Shown piece after piece: positions 1-7,000 of a stretch of DNA of 11,303 nucleotides. Position numbers and translations under genes: made by a program. Each line of letters opens with the position of its first letter. Within the stretch, counting starts at the first letter, position 1. This stretch comes from Candidatus Hermodarchaeota archaeon (GTDB lineage Archaea; Asgardarchaeota; Hermodarchaeia; Hermodarchaeales; Hermodarchaeaceae): positions 1-11,303 of the forward strand of contig JAEOSV010000273.1 of NCBI GenBank assembly GCA_016840185.1, in the 5' to 3' direction. Under the pieces are notes generated by a model. That model did not search any database, was not told the origin of the DNA, and saw nothing but the letters and a program-made list of their open reading frames with translations.

Positions 1-775
1 CAACAACGCGGGTTGGACATTTTTCAGTGCATTGCATGCATCCTGTGCATTTGTCCCAATCTACATACCTTGACTTCTTGTTAAGGGTCAATATCCAATC
101 CTTACCAGTGTGTTCGGCACTCACTAGCTCTGTATAGGGATACAACTTGATGTTTGGATGCGTCGCAGCTTCCGCCATCTTTGGACCAAGAATACAAATT
201 GAACAATCTAATGTCGGATAGGTCTTATTGAGGACCGCCATGTGTCCTCCGATGGTGGGTTCTTTTTCTACCAGATGGACTTTGATGCCCCTATCAGCGA
301 GATCGATACTGGCTTGGATGCCTGCAATACCAGCTCCAAGAACAAGGGCTTCTTGGGTGACTGGGAAGGTTTTAGTTGCGATGGGGCTTTGTGCAGTGAC
401 TTGGAATACGGCAGCACGAATCAGGCGTTTTGCTTTTGTGGTGGCCCCTTTTGGATTGTCTTGGTGAACCCAAGCACATTGTTCACGGATATTAGCAAAA
501 GTAATTTGTCCGCGAGTCATCCCAGCTTCTTCTGCAGCATGATAAAATCGAGGACCAAAGAGATGAGGACTACAAGCTGAAATGACCAGTCGGTCGAGTT
601 TCTTTTTCGTAATTATTTGTGTAAGGGTCTGGAGGGGTTTGTGTTGACACCAGTCACTGCGTGTCTCGACATGTTTTACCTTGGGTAGGGTTTCGGTGAA
701 GGTGGTGAGGGCTTCGTAGTCGAGGGTGGTGCTGATGGTGTCACCGCAGTTACAGAGAAGGACGCCGATTTTCAT
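1..775 (-). CDS. hdrA: HdrA-like CoB-CoM heterodisulfide reductase subunit A (5' part, cut by window edge)
   Basis: Flavin- and iron-sulfur-containing subunit of heterodisulfide-reductase-type complexes, cytoplasmic, which passes electrons (often by flavin-based bifurcation) between ferredoxin and partner subunits. I read 258 codons from ATG at 775 to the window edge with no stop. The start MKIGVLLCNCGDTIS matches the HdrA N-terminal domain, with C8, C10, C43, C68 (SACSP) and C100 (NIREQC). A Rossmann dinucleotide-binding motif GAGIAG lies at 147-152, the HdrA signature LDCSICILGPKM at 189-200, and a [4Fe-4S] motif CTGCMQCTEKCP at 243-254. Full HdrA is roughly 650 residues, so about three-fifths lies off the left edge. 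An AGGTG ribosome site (complement of 783-787) sits 7 nt before the ATG. It is transcribed divergently from the beta-lactamase-fold gene. Because metV and metF lie nearby, it may serve a MetFV-Hdr complex as in acetogens rather than methanogenic heterodisulfide reduction; that role is inference. Confidence 0.9.
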   Translation of the reverse strand, partial: MKIGVLLCNCGDTISTTLDYEALTTFTETLPKVKHVETRSDWCQHKPLQTLTQIITKKKLDRLVISACSPHLFGPRFYHAAEEAGMTRGQITFANIREQCAWVHQDNPKGATTKAKRLIRAAVFQVTAQSPIATKTFPVTQEALVLGAGIAGIQASIDLADRGIKVHLVEKEPTIGGHMAVLNKTYPTLDCSICILGPKMAEAATHPNIKLYPYTELVSAEHTGKDWILTLNKKSRYVDWDKCTGCMQCTEKCPTRVV

Positions 776-822
776 CGTGTGGCACCTGAACTAGGAGGAT
801 TAGGATAGCGGTTGTAGAAGCC

Positions 823-832
823 ACATATATAC
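823..832. promoter_or_regulatory. TATA-like box in the divergent hdrA / hydrolase promoter region
   Basis: ACATATATAC is the only strong TATA-like element in the 109-bp gap between two divergent genes. It is nearly symmetric, so it could serve either strand. A start about 25 bp away would give a leader of roughly 25-30 nt rightward (ATG 885) or about 25 nt leftward (ATG 775). Near the rightward start, ATTCAG occurs twice, at 854-859 and 865-870, exactly 11 bp apart. The element is seen directly; its function is inferred. Confidence 0.4.
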
Positions 833-884
833 TCATCACTCATACGATAGTTTATTCAGCCCTCATTCAGGATGATTTCACGTT

Positions 885-1691
885 ATGATTGAGATTGAGC
901 CATTCAATGATGACGTCACATGCATTAAAACTGCGTCACCACTTGGTGGGCAGGCGATTATGTGGGTGTATGCTTATCTCTTGGAAGACGTTGTGATTGA
1001 TGCAGGGTGTTGGAATGCTGTTGAAGAGTTACGAGCTTTTAGCAAAGAGCACCGTGTGAAGCGTGTTTTTGTCACGCACAATCATGAGGATCATTATGGG
1101 GGGGGTGCGGCATTCCTTCCGGGTGCAGAGGTATTTGCGGGTCCTCTGACTTTGAAATCGTTACATGAACCGTATTCTTTACCTGAGTTTTTTCAGTTCG
1201 TCTGGGGGCTTCCTGAACCGTTACCCGAAGGTCGAGAGCTAACAGAATCATCTATTGATATGGGTGATTTTACATTGGATGTCGTGGATTTATCGGGTCA
1301 CTGTGAAGAAATGGTGGGATTTTGGGAACCTAAACAGAAATGGTTCTTTTCCTCAGATGCAGTACCCCTTCCATCACAAAAACAAATGGCAATGCCTGAG
1401 GAAAATATACCCAAAATGATAATGCGCATGCAGGAGATTCGCAATAGGGGTGTGAAGGTTTTATTTGACGGTCATCGCGGACCCATTGTTAATCCACAAG
1501 AACATATTGAGACACGGATTCGCTTTCTCACTGATTTAAGGAGTCAAATTTCGGATTTGGTTGCTGATGGGAAAGCCATTGATGAGATTAAAGAGATTCT
1601 TAGTTTCCCTGAACCATGGTATCTTCCTAACACCGAAGGACGATTTGCGACTGAACATCTGATTCGATCACTAGCAGAAGACCACGTGTAA
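885..1691 (+). CDS. Metallo-beta-lactamase-fold hydrolase (LACTB2/glyoxalase II-like)
   Basis: Cytoplasmic dinuclear-metal hydrolase of the metallo-beta-lactamase superfamily, 268 aa. The full ligand set is visible: HxHxDH as H65, H67, D69 and H70 (THNHEDH), then H139 (LSGH), the bridging D158 (SSDAVP) and H197 (DGHRGP). After the core, residues about 205-268 form a helical tail (ETRIRFLTDLRSQI ... FATEHLIRSL) resembling the winged-helix extension of LACTB2-type members. The substrate cannot be read from sequence; thioesters such as glutathione-type thiol esters, or other esters, are usual for this group. There is no signal peptide and no flavodoxin domain, so it is not a FprA/rubredoxin oxidoreductase. 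ATG at 885 is preceded by a weak AGGATG at 869. It is the first gene downstream of the divergent promoter and is separated from the kinase gene by 169 bp containing a second promoter. Confidence 0.85.
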   Translation: MIEIEPFNDDVTCIKTASPLGGQAIMWVYAYLLEDVVIDAGCWNAVEELRAFSKEHRVKRVFVTHNHEDHYGGGAAFLPGAEVFAGPLTLKSLHEPYSLPEFFQFVWGLPEPLPEGRELTESSIDMGDFTLDVVDLSGHCEEMVGFWEPKQKWFFSSDAVPLPSQKQMAMPEENIPKMIMRMQEIRNRGVKVLFDGHRGPIVNPQEHIETRIRFLTDLRSQISDLVADGKAIDEIKEILSFPEPWYLPNTEGRFATEHLIRSLAEDHV

Positions 1692-1744
1692 AGGCGTTGT
1701 GTATTCTACAAAGAAGTTGTTTCTAAAGAGAACTGATGAAAAGG

Positions 1745-1752
1745 TTTTATAC
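1745..1752 (+). promoter_or_regulatory. TATA box with BRE-like upstream purines, for the kinase operon
   Basis: TTTTATAC is directly preceded by GAAAAGG, which fits an archaeal BRE plus TATA arrangement. Initiation about 25 bp downstream would leave a leader of roughly 85 nt before the kinase ATG at 1861, long for an archaeal mRNA. That leader contains a possible seven-codon reading frame. Confidence 0.45.
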
Positions 1753-1801
1753 AGTTCATTGAGCGGTTTTTGAATAAGGGGTATGAAGCCTATCAGGAGA
1801 A

Positions 1802-1825
1802 ATGAGCCATTCAAGGTTCACTTAG
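1802..1825 (+). other. Possible 7-codon upstream ORF in the kinase leader
   Basis: ATG at 1802 opens a frame reading MSHSRFT and ending in TAG at 1825. It is preceded at 1794-1800 by CAGGAGA, a better ribosome site than many in this window. It lies between the predicted transcript start and the kinase ATG, whose own AGAGGAA is at 1848-1854. It may be a leader peptide or chance; nothing in the peptide itself supports a function. Confidence 0.15.
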
Positions 1826-1860
1826 TTCACCTGATTCCCAAACTGTAAGAGGAACTACCG

Positions 1861-3747
1861 ATGCCAACTCCCACGCACCATTCTGGGTCCTCACCAGAAA
1901 AGAAGAAAGTGAATCAACAAGACCGGTTTAGGCGGCTTGTTGACACGACCGGTGCCCTCGTAGTTGGAGTTGACCCACAGGGTCGAATCACGTTGTTTAA
2001 CCGGCGTTGTGAAGAGGTCACGGGCTATTCAGAGGAAGAAGTTCTTGGGAAAAACATCGTCGAATTACTCATTCCTGCTGATGAAAGCCAGGAATTAATG
2101 GTCAGGTTCCAGAACTTGGTAAATGGGATATCCCCAGCATATTCACCCCAAGTGCATTGGCTAACTAAGTCTGGTGAAAAACGGCTGATGCGATGGAATA
2201 ACACCTTCATTACCGATGAGGAAGGTAATGTTGAAGAAATCTTTGGCATCGGTATCGACATAACTGCCGAAAAAGAAATGGAAACAGCCCTCGAAAAAGC
2301 CGATGCCAAGTATCATGACCTGATCGAAAAATCCCTTGAAGGATTGATTATTTTCTCCGTCAATCCTCCACAAATTATGTTTTCAAACCCCGTTGCGACC
2401 GATATCTCAGGATATTCACAGCAGGAATTAGCAAACCTCTCTTCGACTGACATAATTTCGTTCCTTCTTCCTAATGACCAAGAAGGCTTCAAGGAACGCA
2501 TTGAACGAATCCTTCAAGGAGGAAAACCGGTTCCTCGTGAATTTCAGATAATCAGAAAGGACGGTAAAATCGCCTGGATTCGTGCATTTGGTTCACGAAG
2601 CGAATATGAAGGAGAGCCTGCCCTTCAACTAACATTCATTGATATCACAGACTGGAAGGAAGCCCAACTTGCCTTAGAAGAGTCTGAAGCCCAATTCCGC
2701 AGCCTATTCGCTAGTGTACCAGTGGGAATATTCCGGACAACGCCTAATGGGCAAATTCATGATGCAAACCCTGCATTAGTTGAAATGCTTGGGTATGAGA
2801 AAGCAGATGAGTTATTGAAACGTAAGGCTTCAGAGTTCTACGTTCATGCTGAGGAACGACAACACTGGGAAAGTCTTGTGAAAAAAGAGGAAGTTGTTCG
2901 AGCCTTTGAAGCGCAGTTTCAACAGCGAAATGGAGAGGTTATCTGGGTCGAGTTAAATGCTCGAGCAATCCGAGATGCAAATGACGAAGTCTACTGTTAT
3001 GAAGGCACCTTAGAAGATATTACTGAGCGCAAACAAGCGGAAATCAAATTACACTCAGCCCATCAACGAGCTGAGTTCTTAGTTGACCTCATGGCACATG
3101 ATTTGAACAACATCAATCAAGGTATCATGCTGACCTTGGAACTCATTGAAAGTGATGAACAATTACCCAACCATGTGAGAGAGGGATTACAGGCGTCACT
3201 TGATCAAGTTGAGCGAAGCGCCGAACTCATTTCGAATGTAAAACGATTCCAGTCCCTGGAATCTGAACCGCGTCGCTTATCCACCCGTGATTTATCCCCA
3301 CCGTTTCATGCGGCGGTTCGAGCCGTGGAACGTGCTTTTCCAAACAAGCAGGTATTTCTTTCAACAAATATTCAAGATCAGAAGTATTGGGTCCACGGAG
3401 ATGGTTTTCTCACGGAGTTGTTCTTCAATATCCTTCACAACGCCGTGAAAATGGATCGTAACCCTTTGGTGAAAATTGAAGTTCATGCCAGTGATGAGGA
3501 AACAGATGGGTTCGTCAAGGTTGAAGTGCAAGATCAAGGCCCTGGTGTCGCCGATACAGAGAAGAAACGCATTTTCAACCGATACCCGAATGGAATGGAA
3601 GGGGTTCGTGGTTCAGGGATTGGACTAACATTAGTTCAACGCATCCTGCAACGCTATGGCGGTCAAATTTGGGTCGAAGACCGTATTGCAGGTAATCATT
3701 CACAAGGTGCCAATTTTGTTGTACGCATGCCAAGGGGGGAGCGATGA
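1861..3747 (+). CDS. Soluble sensor histidine kinase with three PAS domains
   Basis: Two-component sensor kinase, 628 aa, with no membrane segment, so it should sense a cytoplasmic signal. Three PAS domains follow one another at about 22-138, 149-267 and 276-392, each closed by a PAC-type ending (GIDITAEKE, FIDITDWKEA, LEDITERKQAE). The dimerisation/phosphoacceptor segment is about 400-465 with predicted H413 in LMAHDLNNINQ, the HDLNN variant rather than the bacterial HDLRTPL. The ATPase follows: N box around N523/N527 (FFNILHNAVK), G1 DQGPG at 558-562, and G2 GSGIG at 584-588, with a short ATP lid. No haem- or flavin-binding residues in the PAS domains are obvious, so the ligand is unknown. 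AGAGGAA lies 6 nt before the ATG. Its TGA stop abuts the GTG start of the response regulator, so the two are almost certainly cotranscribed partners. Confidence 0.92.
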   Translation: MPTPTHHSGSSPEKKKVNQQDRFRRLVDTTGALVVGVDPQGRITLFNRRCEEVTGYSEEEVLGKNIVELLIPADESQELMVRFQNLVNGISPAYSPQVHWLTKSGEKRLMRWNNTFITDEEGNVEEIFGIGIDITAEKEMETALEKADAKYHDLIEKSLEGLIIFSVNPPQIMFSNPVATDISGYSQQELANLSSTDIISFLLPNDQEGFKERIERILQGGKPVPREFQIIRKDGKIAWIRAFGSRSEYEGEPALQLTFIDITDWKEAQLALEESEAQFRSLFASVPVGIFRTTPNGQIHDANPALVEMLGYEKADELLKRKASEFYVHAEERQHWESLVKKEEVVRAFEAQFQQRNGEVIWVELNARAIRDANDEVYCYEGTLEDITERKQAEIKLHSAHQRAEFLVDLMAHDLNNINQGIMLTLELIESDEQLPNHVREGLQASLDQVERSAELISNVKRFQSLESEPRRLSTRDLSPPFHAAVRAVERAFPNKQVFLSTNIQDQKYWVHGDGFLTELFFNILHNAVKMDRNPLVKIEVHASDEETDGFVKVEVQDQGPGVADTEKKRIFNRYPNGMEGVRGSGIGLTLVQRILQRYGGQIWVEDRIAGNHSQGANFVVRMPRGER

Positions 3748-4113
3748 GTGGTTTCGATCTTTATCGTTGACGATGATGAAAACCTTCATCGAGTATACCG
3801 CTCCTTCTTTTCAATGAAAGGGTTCGACGTGATTGGCAGCGCTTTTGATGGATCTGAAGCCGTCAAGCTTTTTGATAAACTCAATCCCCGACCAGATGTC
3901 CTACTCATGGATTATAGGATGCCTATCAAGGATGGAGTTTCTGCAACAAAGGAGATCCGAAGCATCGATCCAGCAAGCAAAATCATATTTTTGAGCGCTG
4001 ATGAAACGGCAAGAGAATTAGCCTTGAAAGCAGGAGCCATCTCATTCCTCATTAAACCTGTGCGGTTCGCGCAGCTCTTGCAAACCATCACACAAGTTTT
4101 GGAGAACCAATAG
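3748..4113 (+). CDS. Single-domain (CheY-like) response regulator
   Basis: Stand-alone receiver domain, 121 aa, the expected phosphate acceptor from the adjoining kinase. The acidic pocket D8-D10 (IVDDDE), phosphoacceptor D55 (LLMDYRMP), switch residue S83 (FLSAD) and conserved K103 (LIKPVR) are all present. There is no DNA-binding or enzymatic output domain, so it must act through protein contacts or in a phosphorelay. Start is GTG at 3748, immediately after the kinase TGA at 3745-3747 and in the same reading frame, with a strong GGGGGGAG at 3734-3741. An ATG at 3744 overlaps the stop but opens a different, short frame. The layout suggests a split hybrid kinase or tight translational coupling. 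The downstream metV gene appears to have its own promoter, so regulation of metVF by this pair is only suggested by proximity. Confidence 0.92.
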   Translation: MVSIFIVDDDENLHRVYRSFFSMKGFDVIGSAFDGSEAVKLFDKLNPRPDVLLMDYRMPIKDGVSATKEIRSIDPASKIIFLSADETARELALKAGAISFLIKPVRFAQLLQTITQVLENQ

Positions 4114-4116
4114 ACA

Positions 4117-4136
4117 TTTTTGTCTTCTCAATTTTT
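4117..4136 (+). terminator. T-tract terminator after the kinase/regulator genes
   Basis: Two T5 runs, at 4117-4121 and 4132-4136, follow the regulator stop at 4113 by only a few bases. U-rich tracts without a hairpin are the usual archaeal termination signal. The next TATA-like box starts 18 bp further on. Together these argue that a transcript ends here and another begins. Confidence 0.35.
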
Positions 4137-4153
4137 CCGAAAGAGGATAAGTC

Positions 4154-4161
4154 GTATATAC
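4154..4161 (+). promoter_or_regulatory. TATA-like box for metV-metF
   Basis: GTATATAC resembles the boxes at 823-832 and 8253-8262. A start about 25 bp downstream, near 4186, would leave about 30 nt before GTG at 4216. This element would lie inside the coding region if metV were begun at TTG 4120, so it bears on the choice of start. Confidence 0.4.
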
Positions 4162-4215
4162 ACCATCCCTATACCCTTAGACTATCCACTCGAAATACTC
4201 AACGAATCCTTACTG

Positions 4216-4881
4216 GTGAAAAAAGTGATTATCCCCAAACTAATGCCTGTCGAAAAAATCTTGAAAACCATAGAAGGCATCGAAAACATCCTTGTCGTCG
4301 GTTGTGACGGCTGTTCAGGAATATACCAAGTGGGCTCAATCAAACAAGCAGAAATGCTCTCAAAACTAATTGAGATGCACCGCCAACTCAACAATGAGCC
4401 CGGCGAAGTCCGTTACACCGTTGTACTACGTCAATGTGATCGCCAACTTGTTGGGACAACACTCCGTCCCCAAATCGACAATATAGATGCGATGATCTCG
4501 CTTGCCTGTGGTGTTGGTCCACAGACGCTCATCGATGTCTTTCCGGACATGAAGGTCTTAACCGCAGTGGACACCTTCGGTATGGGTGGTAAGGACCGAG
4601 AACTTGGTCACTTCTTTGAATATTGCAGTGGATGTGGCGACTGTCTGCTTAATGAAACAGGTGGTATCTGCCCCATGACCCGGTGCCCCAAGGCTTTAGT
4701 CAATGGTCCCTGTGGTGGCATGTTGGAAGGTAAGTGTGAAGTCGGGGATTACAAGAACGACTGTGCATGGTTCTTAATTTATCAACGGCTTCAGAAGCTC
4801 GGACGGTTGGATCTGTTTCAAAAATATCGAGAACCACGTGATTGGCGAGTAGCACAATCACCACGTGAATTAGAAATTTAG
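4216..4881 (+). CDS. metV: MetV: methylenetetrahydrofolate reductase C-terminal/partner protein
   Basis: Iron-sulfur/zinc partner of the methylenetetrahydrofolate reductase MetF; in acetogens MetV binds MetF and links it to ferredoxin or Hdr-type electron carriers. With the GTG start used here it is 221 aa, normal for the family. Cysteines C30 and C33 (GCDGC) plus C74 and C98 mark the N-terminal metal/cofactor half. C137, C140 and C143 (CSGCGDC), then C152, C157, C166 (NGPCGG), C174 (GKCEV) and C183 (NDCAWFLIY) make the diagnostic C-terminal signature. The frame stays open upstream to a TTG at 4120 (253 aa), but those 32 extra residues lack family likeness, overlap a TATA-like box, and the TTG has no well-spaced ribosome site. 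The GTG has no clear ribosome site either, so the start is uncertain. It ends 17 nt before metF. Confidence 0.88.
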   Translation: MKKVIIPKLMPVEKILKTIEGIENILVVGCDGCSGIYQVGSIKQAEMLSKLIEMHRQLNNEPGEVRYTVVLRQCDRQLVGTTLRPQIDNIDAMISLACGVGPQTLIDVFPDMKVLTAVDTFGMGGKDRELGHFFEYCSGCGDCLLNETGGICPMTRCPKALVNGPCGGMLEGKCEVGDYKNDCAWFLIYQRLQKLGRLDLFQKYREPRDWRVAQSPRELEI

Positions 4882-4898
4882 GAGACGGTGAGAGGAAC

Positions 4899-5828
4899 AT
4901 GGTGAAACGCGAAGCGTACAGTAAACTCATGGAAGAAATCAACGCGGGCAGGTTTGTTTATACTGGCGAACTAGAACCGGAAAAAATCGGGGACATGGAA
5001 GAAGTCATTGAAGGTGCCAAGAAACTAGTCGGACATGTCACAGCCGCCAACGTAACAGACATCCCCCAAAGCTTTGCTTACATGAACTCATTAGGACCCT
5101 CTTACATGATTCAAGAGAAGGCAGGGCTTGAAGCCGTATGTCAGATGACTTGTCGTGACCGAAATCGCTTGGCTATGTTTGCAGACCTGCTCGCGGCAGG
5201 TGCATTGGGGATTGTAAACATTCTTTCCCTAACCGGAGACCATCCAAGTCTTGGTGACCAACCCGAAGCCAAACCCGTCTTTGATCTTGATTCCGCTAGC
5301 CTCACGGCTCTTATTCGAAAAATCACAGATGAAGGAGTTGACCTTAATGGTCACGAAATCCACAACCCACCCAAATTCCATGTGGGCGTAGCTATTAACC
5401 CAGGAGCGATTCCGCTTGAACCAGAAATCTTGAAGCTTGAACGCAAAGAAAATGTAGGCGCAGAATTTGCTCAAACGCAGGTCGTTTTTGAAATTGAAAA
5501 AGCCAAGACGTTCATGAAAGAGATCAAGCATGTGAAGGTTCCTACCCTTGTCGGGATTTTTCCTCTAAAATCATTCAAGATTGCGGATTGGATGGAAAAA
5601 TTCGTTCCAGGTGTAAAGATTCCTAAGACGATGATGACCAAGCTCAAAGAACTGAAGGGAATTGAGGATAAGCCAACCCGAAAGCAAAAGATTGCTGAAT
5701 ATAATGTGGAATACTATGGTGAGTTCTTACGTGAACTTCGGAAAACAACAAATGCTGCGGGTTGTCACATCATGGCAGTGAAATGGGAAGAACTCATTCC
5801 GCGTATTATTAAGGCATCTGGCGCCTAG
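4899..5828 (+). CDS. metF: Methylenetetrahydrofolate reductase (MetF)
   Basis: FAD-dependent reduction of 5,10-methylene- to 5-methyl-tetrahydrofolate (or a related archaeal pterin), cytoplasmic; in this context the last reductive step of a Wood-Ljungdahl methyl branch and the methyl source for methionine. It has 309 aa, the usual TIM-barrel length. Recognisable elements are GELEPEK at 23-29 (E24 aligns with the catalytic glutamate of bacterial MetF), the pterin/FAD barrel strand QMTCRDRNR at 82-90, and LTGDHPSLGDQP at 111-122, where D114 matches the flavin-contacting aspartate. The C-terminal half is lysine-rich. The spacer after metV carries GGAG and GGTGA ribosome sites, GGTGA lying 7 nt before ATG 4899. 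The two genes form one operon and presumably one complex. Most archaea instead use an F420-dependent Mer reductase, so a MetF/MetV pair is notable. Its TAG lies 2 bp from the stop of the convergent methyltransferase gene. Confidence 0.92.
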   Translation: MVKREAYSKLMEEINAGRFVYTGELEPEKIGDMEEVIEGAKKLVGHVTAANVTDIPQSFAYMNSLGPSYMIQEKAGLEAVCQMTCRDRNRLAMFADLLAAGALGIVNILSLTGDHPSLGDQPEAKPVFDLDSASLTALIRKITDEGVDLNGHEIHNPPKFHVGVAINPGAIPLEPEILKLERKENVGAEFAQTQVVFEIEKAKTFMKEIKHVKVPTLVGIFPLKSFKIADWMEKFVPGVKIPKTMMTKLKELKGIEDKPTRKQKIAEYNVEYYGEFLRELRKTTNAAGCHIMAVKWEELIPRIIKASGA

Positions 5829-5830
5829 TG

Positions 5831-6964
5831 TCAGGTTCCGGTTTTGCTAAAATCATTTACCATTTGGTGTAGGTTCTTTAAATTTGCGAGAACCATTGCG
5901 TCACCGTATTTCCAATCCCATGAACCGAGTCCACATTCGGGACCAGCAAAGGGGATTCGTTCTAATCCGTATCGGTCAACAGAAATTTTGAGATAGTGCA
6001 ACATTTCTTCTACGGGTTGTAAAAAGGGTTGAAAGTGTCCAGATTGTATTTGATTCCAAGCTGCCCGAAGATCGGCATCTTTGGGCATTGTGGGTCCATC
6101 GGTACGCATAACGGCGGTGCGGATGTATTTGTTGTGTTCAACCAGCCACGATTTCGATATAATGACTCCAAGGTGGGCTTCGAGTAAATTCCAATTTGCA
6201 TAGGCTAGTTGATGGTACGGAGAGGCATGGAGGTGTAAACCGCGGTAGTATTTGTTCGAAATTTCTGAGAGAATGGTGTTCCAAGTGGTTATGAGATGAG
6301 CTAGTCGTGTATCGGAGTCGGTGTCCATGAAGAAATCTCCGACTCCAGTTACACCGATGGAGGGTTCATCGAGAGTGATAACCAATGGTTTAAGGTATTT
6401 GGTTTCGATTTGAGCGTTTTTCATGAAAGATTGAACAATGGTTGCGAAGGATTCAATGAGTGATTCATCGTATCGAGGCCCCACGCCCATTCCTCGCCAT
6501 AGTCGGCTGGCCATTTCAAAGGGTCCGGTAATACACGCGCGATATTCGATTTGGTCAATATTCAATTCTTGGCAAATGGTTTTTGCACCGTGTTGAAGGG
6601 CAAGAAGCTCGGCGACTTGAGCTTTGTCTGGAGACAGTTGGATGGGGGTTCCATCCCAGAGATAGGTATCATCTTGTTTTTGCAGCCCTTTTCCATGTCG
6701 AACGATGGGATCCAGGAACTGGCTGAGCATGTCACGGTTAACACTGCTTTGAACATAACAGGGGACACTCAGTTCGGGTCCCAGTGCTTTCATTTTCCGA
6801 GTGAAGGCTTTATTGTGGTGCAAAATGAAGTTAGCAGCAGCTTCTGAGTGGTTACCGTCCTCGAGATCCGCGGCACCCTGTATGTATTGCTGGAAATCAA
6901 TGCCAATGAGTGGAAAGCTCCCTACATCAGTTGTACGAATGAAAGTAGGTGAATTGCTGGCCAC
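5831..6964 (-). CDS. Short MetE-type methionine synthase / methyltransferase (folate-independent core form)
   Basis: Member of the cobalamin-independent methionine synthase catalytic-domain superfamily, 377 aa, lacking the N-terminal half of full MetE; such core enzymes take methyl groups from corrinoids or other donors to homocysteine. Seen (377-residue numbering) are TTDVGSFPL at 11-19, the conserved LDEPSIG at 198-204, and the C-terminal Cys in GPECGLGSW (C344). Where MetE has the zinc motif HxC, this protein reads HLHASPY (H244, H246). E262 is a candidate third ligand. The Cys-to-His change could preserve zinc binding or alter specificity; uroporphyrinogen decarboxylase-like methyltransferases are an alternative. 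I chose GTG at 6964 because GGGGGT lies 6 nt ahead of it. The frame extends to GTG 7009 (392 aa), but that adds a hydrophobic 15-residue stretch with no ribosome site. It converges on metF. Confidence 0.8.
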   Translation of the reverse strand: MASNSPTFIRTTDVGSFPLIGIDFQQYIQGAADLEDGNHSEAAANFILHHNKAFTRKMKALGPELSVPCYVQSSVNRDMLSQFLDPIVRHGKGLQKQDDTYLWDGTPIQLSPDKAQVAELLALQHGAKTICQELNIDQIEYRACITGPFEMASRLWRGMGVGPRYDESLIESFATIVQSFMKNAQIETKYLKPLVITLDEPSIGVTGVGDFFMDTDSDTRLAHLITTWNTILSEISNKYYRGLHLHASPYHQLAYANWNLLEAHLGVIISKSWLVEHNKYIRTAVMRTDGPTMPKDADLRAAWNQIQSGHFQPFLQPVEEMLHYLKISVDRYGLERIPFAGPECGLGSWDWKYGDAMVLANLKNLHQMVNDFSKTGT

Positions 6965-6970
6965 TATTGA

Positions 6971-6976
6971 ACCCCC
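6971..6976 (-). promoter_or_regulatory. Ribosome binding site deciding the MetE-like start
   Basis: On the minus strand GGGGGT lies 6 nt before GTG at 6964. No comparable site precedes the longer alternative start at 7009. This is the main reason for the shorter protein. Confidence 0.5.
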
Positions 6977-7000
6977 AGATATCAGTATTAGTACAGAGGT

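Noticed and set aside
189..254. Possible selenocysteine site in HdrA, as in some methanogens
   Set aside because: The readable part has ordinary Cys codons at the conserved positions and no in-frame TGA; the rest lies outside the window.
228..580. Two overlapping rightward open frames of 79 and 112 codons
   Set aside because: They lie antisense within the hdrA coding region, which shows clear family motifs on the minus strand, and they have no recognisable protein features.
3744..3770. ATG at 3744 overlapping the kinase stop as a classic ATGA coupling start
   Set aside because: It opens a different frame that stops after eight codons; the receiver domain is read from GTG 3748.
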